A stretch of 23,130 nt of DNA, taken from NCBI GenBank assembly GCA_003343815.1, contig QAKL01000047.1:1-23130 (forward strand). The letters run 5' to 3'. Below the pieces are notes generated by a model. The model was not told the origin of the DNA. It saw only the letters and a program-made list of their open reading frames with translations, and did not search any database. The translations under genes were made by a program, and so were the position numbers. The stretch is from Clostridiales bacterium (GTDB lineage: Bacteria; Bacillota; Peptococcia; Peptococcales; Peptococcaceae). The stretch's first letter is position 1. Each line of letters starts with the position of its first letter. Shown piece after piece: positions 1 to 7,677 of the stretch.

Positions 1-825
1 CTGACTTACGATATGATAACTCAAAAGCCTACGCATATCGTTTTCGATAATAGCGAAAATCGCACCGTAAATCGCCATAATCACCCCGACAACGATTAAG
101 AAATCCGTGCCCGCGAACAAACGAATCAAAATATACATCGCCGCTTTCGTGGTTAAACCGCTCATGAAAGCGCCGCCGGTAATCGTACTTTCCGGATAAG
201 CGTCCGCCACCCATGCGTGAAGCGGAGGAATGACACCGTTAATACAAACGGCGAAAAACATCAGCCAAAATGCTGCGTCATGAGTCGCGCCGACATTTGC
301 CACCATCATATCTCCGGCGATTACTTTAAAGAAGATACCTGCCAAAAGCAAATTGCCGCCAAACATATGCACCAATAAATAGCGGAATCCCGCTCTTCTG
401 GAGCGCGCGGTATGATTAGCCCAAATGAGGTAAACGGACGAAACAGCCATCAATTCCCAAAAGAAGATAAGCGTGATCCAGTCGCCGGCAAACACCATCG
501 ACACCGTCGCGCCTGCATAGGTCATACTCGCCAGCGCTTCGCCCCAGCTGGGATTGTGCATGGAGTATACGCCGCCCAAGAAAGTCAATATCACAAAGAA
601 AACGTTGAAAAACCACGACAGGGAATCAATAGTCATCAGGTGCAATTCCCAACCGTTAATGAAAGGGATGACAAACAAATCTGCTTCGTGAGGCAATGTG
701 AAAAACATCGCCACCGCAATCGCAGGACCTGCCGCCAAAACGATTTTGCGCGCCTTTTCCGGCACGATCGCTGCCACCGCTCCGACCAAAATCAGAAATA
801 ATCCGGGATGCAAAAACAAACTCAT
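1..825 (-). CDS. ND2/4/5-type antiporter subunit (third MrpD/NuoL-like module), C-terminus cut by window edge
   Basis: The frame is open for 275 codons from ATG at 825 to the left edge, so the C-terminal part lies outside. It encodes a polytopic membrane protein of the proton-conducting transporter family (MrpA/MrpD, NuoL/M/N). Visible hallmarks are FFWELM with the conserved glutamate (about residue 124), the half-helix motif PPLHAWVADAY (about 200-210), TTKAAMYILIR with a lysine at about 227, and LLSYHIVSQ near the edge. At the position where the two sister subunits here carry a lysine (LysTM7, just before xxxxPxHxW), this one has asparagine 196. The start overlaps the stop of the upstream small gene (ATGA), with GGGAGGTGAGGA just ahead as ribosome binding site, so it is translationally coupled to the Mrp-type operon. 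It probably carries ions or protons in the membrane arm; which ion cannot be read from sequence. Confidence 0.88.
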   Translation of the reverse strand, partial: MSLFLHPGLFLILVGAVAAIVPEKARKIVLAAGPAIAVAMFFTLPHEADLFVIPFINGWELHLMTIDSLSWFFNVFFVILTFLGGVYSMHNPSWGEALASMTYAGATVSMVFAGDWITLIFFWELMAVSSVYLIWANHTARSRRAGFRYLLVHMFGGNLLLAGIFFKVIAGDMMVANVGATHDAAFWLMFFAVCINGVIPPLHAWVADAYPESTITGGAFMSGLTTKAAMYILIRLFAGTDFLIVVGVIMAIYGAIFAIIENDMRRLLSYHIVSQ

Positions 826-1052
826 TCGTCCTCACCTCCCTCATAATAATCCTCTCTCTTTTGAATCAAAGGACCGACGATTTTTTTCGCGGCAATAATC
901 AACACCGCACAGCCTAAAACGCCGAATAAAACGTCAAATCCGGGCAATGTATCCCACCAATTATGATGATGCGGATGAGCAAAAAGCACCTCAACCACAG
1001 TCGCTGTAATCATCGCTAAAGCGGCCAGTAAATAAACCTTTTTCTTACTCAT
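822..1052 (-). CDS. small two-helix membrane protein of the Mrp-type operon
   Basis: This 76-residue protein has a basic start (MSKKK), a hydrophobic helix (about 6-24), a short polar loop HPHHHNWWDTLPGFD, a second hydrophobic helix (about 41-59) and a charged tail with EDYYEGGEDE. It sits between two ND-type antiporter genes, overlapping both by a few bases, so it is very likely an assembled or accessory subunit. I recall similar short proteins with an H-rich loop, WW, PGFD and a QKxEDYY tail beside MrpD-like genes in other anaerobes, but know no assigned function. The start is uncertain: AGGAGG is 9 bases before ATG 1052 and 6 bases before an in-frame GTG at 1055. ATG was chosen because it overlaps the previous stop as TGATG. 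The histidine cluster could bind metal or sense pH; that is speculation. Confidence 0.8.
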   Translation of the reverse strand: MSKKKVYLLAALAMITATVVEVLFAHPHHHNWWDTLPGFDVLFGVLGCAVLIIAAKKIVGPLIQKREDYYEGGEDE

Positions 1053-2578
1053 CACCAGCCACCTCCTATATCAGCTACCCCTTGAATAATACTTTGCGCC
1101 GCCATCGTCGCCAAGTCAAACAAATGCAAGCCAAAGTTCGGCATGATACCCAAAACAACCGCCAAAACAGCCGTTGTGCACAAGGGGATCAGCATCATCT
1201 TGCTAGCCTCGCCGTATTTTTGGAAATCGCCATTTTCATTATTGCGGAAGAACGCGTTAAACGAAACAGGCATCAAATAGCCTAAAGACAACATCGCACT
1301 GATAATCAATACCGCGACATAAATCGGCTCGTTCATCTGCAAAGCGCCCGCCGCGATATGGAATTTACTGATTAAACCCACGATAAATGGCATACCCGCG
1401 ATACCTAACGAAGCAATCGTAAAAGCTGTCATCGTAAAGGGCATTTGCTTGCCGATACCTTTCATATCGCTGATATTCTGCTTACCGGTCGTGACATAAA
1501 TTGCCCCGGCGCAGAAGAATAACGTAATTTTCATCACCGCATGCGCCACGATGTGGAACATCGCGCCGACAAAGCTTAGTGGTGCCAAAATACAAGTACC
1601 TAAAACAACATAGGATAATTGACCAACAGTCGAAAACGCCAATCTACGTTTCAAATTATCCTGCTTCATCGCAATCAAGGACGAAGTAATAATCGTAAAT
1701 GCCGCCAGCCATGCCAGCCAGCTTGCCACATGAATTTGACTCAAAAGCGCAGGACCGTAAACATAGCCCACGATACGCAAAACTACGAACGCACCTGCTT
1801 TAACGACCGCCACCGCGTGCAATAACGCACTGACCGGAGTCGGCGCAACCATCGCCGATACCAACCATCCGTGAAACGGCATCATACCTGCTTTAACCAT
1901 ACCGCCTAAAACCAGCATGAAGAACATTACCTGCAAAGCCCACAGCGGAGCCGCATTTGCCAAACCGATAATACCGCCTGCACGGAAATCAGTGGTCCCG
2001 GTAAAGACATAGATAAAGACAATACCGGCTAAAAACAACTGACCGCTGATTAAAGTGTAAATCAAGTATTTACGTCCGGAGAACGTCGCCTCCTCGTCGC
2101 GCTTGTGCGCTACCAAAGGATATGTCGCCACCGTCAAAATTTCGAAGAAAATAAACAACGTGACCAAGTTTCCGGCCATTGCGATACCCATTGCCGCCGA
2201 CATACACACGGCAAACGCCGCAAAATATCCCGTTTGATTCTTCTCGTGATGCCCTCTCATATAGCCAATCGAATAAAAAGAGGTCAAAATCCACAAAAAA
2301 GAGGATAACCCGGCAAAAAGCATACCGCAAGCGTCGGTTCTTAAAGTAAAACCGATACCCTCAACGATATTAAAAAGCGTATATTCATACACGCCTCCTG
2401 CCCAGACAAGCGGCATCATCGAGGCTACGATCGCAAATTTACCGAAAGCCGCAAGCAATGTCCATGCCTCGCGCACATTTGGCTTCGCTTTGTCCGAAAG
2501 CATAATCAAAAACGCTGCTAGAAGCGAAATCCCTACTGCCAGAAAAGGTCTGATACTTACCACTACTGTCTCAGTCAT
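1052..2578 (-). CDS. ND2/4/5-type antiporter subunit (second MrpD/NuoM-like module)
   Basis: This complete 508-residue polytopic membrane protein belongs to the proton-conducting transporter family (NuoM/NuoL/MrpD). It shows the conserved glutamate in FIFFEILTVATYPLV (E146), the helix-7 lysine in GGMVKAGMMPFHGW (K229), VAPTPVSALLHAVAVVKAG with H254 and K260, and FSTVGQLSYVVLG around the helix-11/12 region. These are the residues thought to form the proton path in Complex I and Mrp subunits. ATG 2578 overlaps the stop of the preceding mrpD-like gene (ATGA), so the two are coupled. It differs clearly from the 498-residue neighbour, so it is a distinct paralogue. It resembles the second MrpD-like subunit (H') of archaeal Mbs/Mbx complexes in position. 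Its exact role in antiport or in a larger complex is not decidable here. Confidence 0.92.
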   Translation of the reverse strand: MTETVVVSIRPFLAVGISLLAAFLIMLSDKAKPNVREAWTLLAAFGKFAIVASMMPLVWAGGVYEYTLFNIVEGIGFTLRTDACGMLFAGLSSFLWILTSFYSIGYMRGHHEKNQTGYFAAFAVCMSAAMGIAMAGNLVTLFIFFEILTVATYPLVAHKRDEEATFSGRKYLIYTLISGQLFLAGIVFIYVFTGTTDFRAGGIIGLANAAPLWALQVMFFMLVLGGMVKAGMMPFHGWLVSAMVAPTPVSALLHAVAVVKAGAFVVLRIVGYVYGPALLSQIHVASWLAWLAAFTIITSSLIAMKQDNLKRRLAFSTVGQLSYVVLGTCILAPLSFVGAMFHIVAHAVMKITLFFCAGAIYVTTGKQNISDMKGIGKQMPFTMTAFTIASLGIAGMPFIVGLISKFHIAAGALQMNEPIYVAVLIISAMLSLGYLMPVSFNAFFRNNENGDFQKYGEASKMMLIPLCTTAVLAVVLGIMPNFGLHLFDLATMAAQSIIQGVADIGGGW

Positions 2579-4071
2579 CTTATCAACACCTCCGGCATCG
2601 CGATTTGCAGCAGATCCGAAACAATCGTCGCATTAGACAAACCTAATACTAATATGCCTACGCCCATGATAACGAGCGGTAAAAGCATCTGCCACGGTAA
2701 TTCCAATTTGCCCTTCTGCGGATGAACTTCTTTTAAGCCCGCGTCAGGATTAATAAAGATTTTCTCAATTACTCTGAAGAAATAAATAGCATTTAACAAA
2801 CTGCTCAAAATGATAACCGCGATGTAGAAATATCCTACTCCGCCTGCTTGCATCGAGCCTAAGACCAGATACCATTTGCTGAAAAAGCCTGCCGTCGGCG
2901 GTAAGCCAATCATCGATAATGCCGCGATGACAAACATCCAGCACGCCAGCGGCATCTTGCGGTACAATTGCCCGAATTTATCAATATTAACCTCACCGTA
3001 GCGATACTGCACACTGCCGATAAAGACGAATAAAGAGCCTTTCATAAACGCATGGTTGAGCAAATGTAAGACTGCACCGATAAGCCCGTAAACATTGCCC
3101 AAAGCCATACCGACGATCAGATAGCCGATCTGCGCCACACTGGAGTACGCCAGCATCCTGCGGAAATCCTTCTGCGCGATCGCCATGACCGAGCCCAAGA
3201 TAATACCGCAGCAAGCCATGATTCCCATAATTTGCAATCCTGCTGCAATAGCCATGCCGCTGGCTGCAAAAATATAGTAGAAAAATCTGATGCAGGCATA
3301 AATCGGCACCTTGCCCATGACGCCCGCGATTAACGGAGCCGCTCCAGGGTGTGCATAAGTATATGCATCCGGCTGCCATCCGTGCAAAGGGAACAATGCC
3401 ATTTTAATGCCAAAGCCCAAAATAAACAACCCAATCGCAATCTTAAATGACGGCGTATCAATCAACGGCGCGATTCTTACCGCCATATCTGCCATATTAA
3501 GCGTACCGGTAATCGCGTACAAATAACCTACGCCCAGCAAATAAAAGGATGCGCCGATCGTACCAATTACCAAATAGCGAAAGCTTGCCAAAACCGAGCG
3601 CTTGCTGCCCATGGCAATCAAACCATAGCAGGAAAGCGATGCGATTTCCAAAAATACATACAGATTAAATACGTCACCGGTGATAATCATCCCGGCTAAA
3701 CCCGTAGCTAAAAGACCATACAGCGTATAATAGCCGCCAACGCCGAGCCACGAGCCTTCCTTCCAAAAAGGAGTACCGTAAATACCTACCAATAATGCTA
3801 TAAAAGTAGCTAAAACCACGATTGTACCGTTTAACGGATCAATCACAAATTCAATACCTAACGGCGGCTGCCAGTCGCCCATCCAATAATGAATCGCCGC
3901 TCCACTCGTCACTGTTTCATATAAACAGCCTATTGCGGACAAAAACGAGCAAGCAATCGCCAAAATAACCAGCCATTTGCCTAAATCACGTTTCAGGTAG
4001 CTGAATAAGGGACATAAAAGCGACGCGCTCAAAGGTAAAAGCACGATTAAAATAGGGAAATTCTCGCTCAT
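2575..4071 (-). CDS. mrpD: Na+/H+ antiporter subunit D, MrpD/MnhD (MbhH-like)
   Basis: This 498-residue polytopic protein directly follows mrpC, as in all Mrp operons. Diagnostic segments are FNLYVFLEIASLSCYGLIAMG with the key glutamate E142, GFGIKMALFPLHGWQPDAY with the helix-7 lysine K223, HPGAAPLIAGVMGKVPIYA with K254, and AYSSVAQIGYLIVG. MrpD is a ND2-like subunit that forms part of the cation/proton translocation path of the hetero-oligomeric Mrp complex in the cytoplasmic membrane. ATG 4071 overlaps the mrpC stop (ATGA). Length is typical for the family. The symbol refers to the Mrp family; in an Mbh/Mbs-type complex the same subunit would be called H. Confidence 0.94.
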   Translation of the reverse strand: MSENFPILIVLLPLSASLLCPLFSYLKRDLGKWLVILAIACSFLSAIGCLYETVTSGAAIHYWMGDWQPPLGIEFVIDPLNGTIVVLATFIALLVGIYGTPFWKEGSWLGVGGYYTLYGLLATGLAGMIITGDVFNLYVFLEIASLSCYGLIAMGSKRSVLASFRYLVIGTIGASFYLLGVGYLYAITGTLNMADMAVRIAPLIDTPSFKIAIGLFILGFGIKMALFPLHGWQPDAYTYAHPGAAPLIAGVMGKVPIYACIRFFYYIFAASGMAIAAGLQIMGIMACCGIILGSVMAIAQKDFRRMLAYSSVAQIGYLIVGMALGNVYGLIGAVLHLLNHAFMKGSLFVFIGSVQYRYGEVNIDKFGQLYRKMPLACWMFVIAALSMIGLPPTAGFFSKWYLVLGSMQAGGVGYFYIAVIILSSLLNAIYFFRVIEKIFINPDAGLKEVHPQKGKLELPWQMLLPLVIMGVGILVLGLSNATIVSDLLQIAMPEVLIR

Positions 4072-4445
4072 TCATCTACCCTCCTTAAAATTTCATCTTC
4101 TTCCACCGAGCCGTAGGTTTCTTTGATACGGATTAACAGCGCCAGTGCCACACCCGTAGTACCTAAACTTACGACGATTGCCGTCAGCATCAACGCATGA
4201 GGCAAGGGGTTAATATACAAATCGGGATTAGTTAATCCAGTCTGTAAAATCGGCAGCGTACCGCCGGTTTTCTGCCCAAAGCACAGGAAGAAGAATATAA
4301 CCGCAACCTGCATAACATTCATCGACATCAGTTTTTTCATGTAATTACGGCACATAATCATCCCGTAAACTCCTAAGAAAAAGAGGATCAAGGTCAGCAT
4401 GTAGATGCCTTTGGTTGCCAAAAATACATTCAACGACTCAATCAT
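4068..4445 (-). CDS. mrpC: Na+/H+ antiporter subunit C, MrpC/MnhC (NuoK-like)
   Basis: This 125-residue, three-helix protein is of the NuoK/MrpC/MbhG family. It shows the run LGVYGMIMCRNYMKKLMSMNVMQ after the first helix, and the conserved NPLPHALMLTAIVVSLGTTGVALAL segment in the last part, followed by a charged C-terminal tail. In Mrp complexes this subunit packs between MrpA and MrpD. It overlaps the end of mrpB by 8 bases upstream and overlaps mrpD by 4 bases (ATGA) downstream, so it is part of one translationally coupled operon. The length is slightly over the usual 110-115 residues because of the acidic tail. Confidence 0.93.
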   Translation of the reverse strand: MIESLNVFLATKGIYMLTLILFFLGVYGMIMCRNYMKKLMSMNVMQVAVIFFFLCFGQKTGGTLPILQTGLTNPDLYINPLPHALMLTAIVVSLGTTGVALALLIRIKETYGSVEEDEILRRVDE

Positions 4446-4896
4446 GCGTATCCGTCCTTTCCACCACTACATCCAAAATGTCGATAATTGTCATCATAAC
4501 GCAGATAGTTACGCCTATTTCGATAAAAGTAATACCCGTCGCATGAAGCGCCGGCAATATTTCGCCGCCGTGCGAGCCTAGCGCAAAGGGCAAATACCCA
4601 TAATCCAAAAACTTACCGCCTCGGAGCATCGTCACCCAGCCGGTTAAGGCATAAATAAACGTCCCCACGCCGGCTAAAATCACCGCGCGTCTGCCGGTAA
4701 CATTATAAGTCGTATTGTCCGCACCGATAATCAAGCGGGATAACACCACGCCTACCGCCAAAAGCGCTCCGGCTTGGAAGCCGCCGCCGGGGGAAATCTC
4801 GCCGTTTAAGAAAACATATACGCCGTAAATCAGCGTAAAAGGGGTGATAATGCGAAAGGAGCTGTCCAAAATCGGGCTGCCGTATTTCTTTTTCAT
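4438..4896 (-). CDS. mrpB: Na+/H+ antiporter subunit B, MrpB/MnhB (MbhF-like)
   Basis: This 152-residue membrane protein matches the MnhB family: a SSFRIITPFTLIYGVYVFLNGEISPGGGFQAGALLA segment near the N-terminus (the NGxxSPGGGFQAG motif is the hallmark), then hydrophobic helices, GGKFLDYGYLPFALGSHGGEILPALHATGITFIEIGV and a short charged end (ERTDTHD). It is one of the small subunits around MrpA in the Mrp complex. ATG 4896 overlaps the stop of the upstream MbhE-like gene (ATGA), and its own 3' end overlaps mrpC by 8 bases. Confidence 0.94.
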   Translation of the reverse strand: MKKKYGSPILDSSFRIITPFTLIYGVYVFLNGEISPGGGFQAGALLAVGVVLSRLIIGADNTTYNVTGRRAVILAGVGTFIYALTGWVTMLRGGKFLDYGYLPFALGSHGGEILPALHATGITFIEIGVTICVMMTIIDILDVVVERTDTHD

Positions 4897-5201
4897 TTCT
4901 TAGCCCCCTTTTTCTTTTTCAAAAACTTCTCTTCTTTATCCTTAGTCAGGATAATTACCGCGGTCATTCCGGCGACAAACATAACCGAAGTTTCCCATAA
5001 AGTATCGAATCCTCTGTAATCTGCCAAAGTACCTGTAACGATATTCGGCGAGCCGGTGTCTTCCTCACTATACTCGATATAATGCGGCGTCACATGAGAA
5101 TTCGGAGCCGAATTGGGATCGCCGATCACCGGCAGATCGCTTGCGTTAAAGCAAAAAATAGTCGTCAGCATAACTAAAATAATTGTTCCGATTACTCTCA
5201 T
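4893..5201 (-). CDS. MbhE-like protein, equivalent of the MrpA C-terminal domain
   Basis: This 102-residue protein has one N-terminal hydrophobic helix (signal-anchor-like), an extracytoplasmic stretch containing LPVIGDPNSAPNSHV and SPNIVTGTLADYRGFDTLWE, a second helix (VMFVAGMTAVIIL) and a lysine-rich cytoplasmic tail (KKKKGAKK). PNIVTxxLxDxRGFDTxxE is the signature of the last part of MrpA and of MbhE. In classical Mrp systems this domain is fused to the large MrpA; here it is a separate gene, as in Mbh-type clusters. It overlaps both neighbours by a few bases or less. No enzymatic role is expected; it is a structural membrane subunit. Confidence 0.88.
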   Translation of the reverse strand: MRVIGTIILVMLTTIFCFNASDLPVIGDPNSAPNSHVTPHYIEYSEEDTGSPNIVTGTLADYRGFDTLWETSVMFVAGMTAVIILTKDKEEKFLKKKKGAKK

Positions 5202-5443
5202 TATTTACACCACCGATCCAATTTTTTCAGTGCGATAACGAAATAAATCGTCGATACCACCCCGATAACAGCCTCGGTAAATGCTACGTCCGGCGAGCCC
5301 ATCATTAAATACAAAAGAACCGCGCAATAACTGAACGCACAGTAAATAAACGTCGCCGACAAAAGATCCTTAACCACAATTACGCTAATCGTAGTTCCGA
5401 TCAGAAAAAGCAAAAGCACTGCCTCAATGATGAGATTCTGCAT
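5201..5443 (-). CDS. MbhD-like subunit (DUF4040), equivalent of an MrpA middle segment
   Basis: This 80-residue protein consists of three hydrophobic helices. The diagnostic string is GSPDVAFTEAVIGV (about residues 49-62), characteristic of the MbhD/DUF4040 segment of MrpA and related to part of NuoJ in Complex I. VVKDLLSATFIYCAFSY in helix 2 also fits. In many Mrp operons this segment is inside MrpA; here it is a stand-alone gene immediately before the MbhE-like gene. Its ATG (5443) lies 20 bases inside the end of mrpG, and it ends on the same base where the next gene begins, so the operon is tightly coupled. Confidence 0.9.
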   Translation of the reverse strand: MQNLIIEAVLLLFLIGTTISVIVVKDLLSATFIYCAFSYCAVLLYLMMGSPDVAFTEAVIGVVSTIYFVIALKKLDRWCK

Positions 5444-5810
5444 TTTCCTCCGCCTCCTTTTCCTCGATCTCCCACGGCACCAGACCGGATTTATACGCAG
5501 CCTGCCCTAAGATGTGCGTACCGATAGGATTGGCCAAAAAAACCAGTAAAAATACGATAATGAGCTTAATTATCATAATATCAAATCCGTTGGTAAAATC
5601 ACATTCGTAAATCACCAAGCCCAATCCTGAAAACAAAAGCCCAAAGGTCTCACCCATGCCGGAAGCATGTAATCTGCTATAAAAATCAGGCAGTCTTACC
5701 ACGCCGATTGCCGAAATGGCAATAAAGAAAAACCCTACCAAAAGACATGCGCTGGCTAAAAGCTCTCTCAAACTAAGTCCCCATAACAATACACCGTTCC
5801 AAATGCTCAT
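5424..5810 (-). CDS. mrpG: Na+/H+ antiporter subunit G, MrpG/MnhG (MbhC-like)
   Basis: This 128-residue, three-helix protein is of the MnhG/PhaG family. Visible family features are the segment FFIAISAIGVVRLPDFYSRLHASGMGETFG (the GxxRLPDxYxRxHAxG hallmark, residues about 33-53) and FLANPIGTHILGQAAYKSG in the last third. The C-terminus is strongly acidic (EEKEAEENAESHH). MrpG is an essential small subunit of the Mrp complex. ATG 5810 overlaps the mrpF stop (ATGA), and the 3' end overlaps the MbhD-like gene. Confidence 0.94.
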   Translation of the reverse strand: MSIWNGVLLWGLSLRELLASACLLVGFFFIAISAIGVVRLPDFYSRLHASGMGETFGLLFSGLGLVIYECDFTNGFDIMIIKLIIVFLLVFLANPIGTHILGQAAYKSGLVPWEIEEKEAEENAESHH

Positions 5811-6079
5811 GACTTCTTACCTCCTACATCTCCGAGGTATTTTGCCAAAACTACCGAGCTGATAAAGCCCAAAATCGCGTAAGAAATCGCAATATCAATA
5901 TACATATCCGGTCGGTTATCAATATAGCCGAACAATACCAAAAGGAGAATTGTATCGGCGCCAATCACACCCAGACCATTCATACGGTCGTATAATGTCG
6001 GACCGGAAAACACTCTTTGCAGCATAATTAAAATCAAAAACACTGTGCCGCCCAACATAATCGAAAAAACTGTGTTCAT
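5807..6079 (-). CDS. mrpF: Na+/H+ antiporter subunit F, MrpF/MnhF (MbhB-like)
   Basis: This 90-residue, three-helix protein is of the MnhF/PhaF family. RVFSGPTLYDRMNGLGVIGADTILLL is the family signature (GPTxxDRxxAxxxxG). It follows mrpE by 18 bases and overlaps mrpG by four. The ribosome binding region AAAGGAGAAAGG lies 6-11 bases before the ATG. It is a small membrane subunit of the antiporter complex; in bile-salt and sodium studies MrpF family members have been linked to efflux, but nothing here tests that. Confidence 0.94.
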   Translation of the reverse strand: MNTVFSIMLGGTVFLILIMLQRVFSGPTLYDRMNGLGVIGADTILLLVLFGYIDNRPDMYIDIAISYAILGFISSVVLAKYLGDVGGKKS

Positions 6080-6097
6080 CGTCTGCCTTTCTCCTTT

Positions 6098-6673
6098 CTA
6101 CTCGACATATTCTTCCTTGTAAATACAATTTTCACCGAAAAGCTGTGCAATTCTGCGCTGCATACCGCCCTCCATCAAACCTTCGCGGGCGCCGTTGGTG
6201 AGCGCATGAATCGTATAAACTCCATCGTCCGAAACATCAATCGTAATCGTCCCGGGAGTCAGCGTGATTGAGTTGGCCAGTGTCGCCTCTGCCATTGGAT
6301 TATCATACACCATGCGGAATTTAAACACTTTCGGGTTAATATCCATTTCTGATTTTATAACCGATGTCGCCACATCCATGTTAGCCTTTCTGACCTCATT
6401 GATGAGCCACATCCAGTATCCCAGATACTTAAACAAATTCACATCAAACGCAAAATATTTCTTATCGCCCTTCCTGCTTTCCAAAAGCAAAAGAGGCATA
6501 CAAATATATGCGGAAATCAATGAACTTGCCAAGCCCACGATCACAAATTTAGCCGTGAAATTACCGCAAAGCATACACCAAAACAAAAATAAGACCGCGC
6601 TTAAAATCGCGTAATGCTTATATACCGAGCCGACAATCGTCTTATCGTGAAACACATCTCTTGACTTAGCCAT
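6098..6673 (-). CDS. mrpE: Na+/H+ antiporter subunit E, MrpE/MnhE (MbhA-like), first gene of the operon
   Basis: This 191-residue protein of the MnhE family is somewhat longer than the usual 160 or so because of a polar N-terminal extension (MAKSRDVFHDKTIVG). Two hydrophobic helices follow, then LGYWMWLINEVRKANMDVA and the conserved cytoplasmic domain with ANSITLTPGTITIDVSDDG (SITLTPGT hallmark). It opens the operon: the closest upstream gene is trmB, 233 bases away, and AAAGGAGG lies 7 bases before ATG 6673. MrpE is a peripheral membrane subunit of the Mrp complex that helps assembly or activity. The E-first order is that of Mbh-type and archaeal Mrp clusters rather than the MrpA-first order of Bacillus. 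Confidence 0.94.
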   Translation of the reverse strand: MAKSRDVFHDKTIVGSVYKHYAILSAVLFLFWCMLCGNFTAKFVIVGLASSLISAYICMPLLLLESRKGDKKYFAFDVNLFKYLGYWMWLINEVRKANMDVATSVIKSEMDINPKVFKFRMVYDNPMAEATLANSITLTPGTITIDVSDDGVYTIHALTNGAREGLMEGGMQRRIAQLFGENCIYKEEYVE

Positions 6674-6824
6674 AAATTTTCCTCCTTTCTCTCTCCTTTT
6701 TTATCGTTATTTATCATTTTCCTTAGTTAAAATACGCATTTATTTTTCCTTCGCCCCTTTTTTATAACCGAAGAAAGTCTCCGATTATTATTAGTTATCG
6801 TAAAAATAATGCTTATACTCTGAC

Positions 6825-6830
6825 ATTATA
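6825..6830 (-). promoter_or_regulatory. candidate -10 box of the Mrp-type operon
   Basis: The minus strand reads TATAAT here, about 150 bases before mrpE. The -35 region at 17-base spacing is poor (CAGATT), and a TTGATA lies only 9 bases upstream, which is too close. The 233-base gap 6674-6906 is very AT-rich and holds no ORF I would support, so the long leader (about 140 bases) could carry regulation, but I see no recognisable riboswitch fold. Confidence 0.35.
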
Positions 6831-6906
6831 CAATATTTTTATCAAAAAATCTGCTGATTTTTTCGGAATTATTCTGTCGATATTAAAAAATTTCTTATCA
6901 ATTTTA

Positions 6907-7557
6907 TTATTTGCGATTCTGTGTCTTTAAATAATAGATAGGCAAACCGCGCTTCACAAACTTTTCCTCATACTCGGTTGCAATATTATCCTCCGGCAGA
7001 TTTTCATATAAATCCAGAGCGATTTTTTGAAACCGCCAATCTTCCGCCGCCAATTCGTTTAAACTGAACTCGAATAATCCCCGGCTGTCCGTCTTTTGCT
7101 CCAAAAATCCATCAGGTGTCAAAATCTCGCGATACTGCTTTAAAAAGTTGCTGTGGGTGAGCCTTCTTTTGCGGTGGCGGTTTTTCGGCCACGGATCGGA
7201 AAAATTGAGATAAATTTTGCTTACCTCATTTGGTGCGAAAATATCCGCGACATTCTGCGCGTTCATCCAAATAAAACGCAGATTATCCGGCACGCCGCCT
7301 TTTTGCTCCATGCGCTCGATCGCTTCGTTGATGATTTCCTCGATGACCTCGATACCTAAAAAATTCTTATCGGGATTCTGACGCGCTTTTTCCAAAATAA
7401 AATTGCCGCGCCCCATGCCGATTTCTATTTCCAAAGGCTGCACGCTCGGAAATACCTCCTGCCACTTGCCTTTATGCTCATAATTATCCAACACCACCAA
7501 CGGCGCATGGGAATACAATAATTCTTTCGCCCCGGCTTGCTTTCTCACTCTGGCCAT
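6907..7557 (-). CDS. trmB: tRNA (guanine-N7-)-methyltransferase TrmB
   Basis: TrmB transfers a methyl group from S-adenosylmethionine to N7 of guanine 46 in tRNA variable loops. This 216-residue protein shows the SAM-binding motif EIGMGRGNF (residues 44-52), the acidic FLGIEV after strand 2, and the family signature YLNFSDPWPKNRHRKRR (about 116-132), followed near the end by TEYEEKFVKRGLPIYYLK. Length and motif order are typical for bacterial TrmB. The start ATG 7557 has GGGGAAGAA just before it. It is probably monocistronic: the divergent small gene lies upstream and a promoter-bearing gap lies downstream. Confidence 0.96.
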   Translation of the reverse strand: MARVRKQAGAKELLYSHAPLVVLDNYEHKGKWQEVFPSVQPLEIEIGMGRGNFILEKARQNPDKNFLGIEVIEEIINEAIERMEQKGGVPDNLRFIWMNAQNVADIFAPNEVSKIYLNFSDPWPKNRHRKRRLTHSNFLKQYREILTPDGFLEQKTDSRGLFEFSLNELAAEDWRFQKIALDLYENLPEDNIATEYEEKFVKRGLPIYYLKTQNRK

Positions 7558-7639
7558 TTCTTCCCCACTTTCCCGAAAGTTTTAAATTTATCTGCATTTT
7601 CTCTTGCGTTTGCCCCTTTTCTTTTTGTGCGTTTTGCTG

Positions 7640-7645
7640 TATAAT
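7640..7645 (+). promoter_or_regulatory. candidate -10 box of the small plus-strand gene
   Basis: A TATAAT on the plus strand lies 32 bases before the ATG at 7678. The hexamer at 17-base spacing (TTTTCT, 7617-7622) is a weak -35 match, so the assignment rests on the perfect -10 and on the gene having its own Shine-Dalgarno and terminator. The same 120-base gap must also hold the divergent trmB promoter, which I could not place. Confidence 0.4.
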
Positions 7646-7677
7646 AATCTCACAGTAACTACGAAAGGAGTCTTTCC

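Noticed and set aside
6844..6863. Hairpin AAAAAATC-TGCT-GATTTTTT after trmB as a terminator
   Set aside because: The stem is almost all A-T, has only one G-C pair, and the run of T is used up in the stem. In DNA this AT-rich it is likely by chance.
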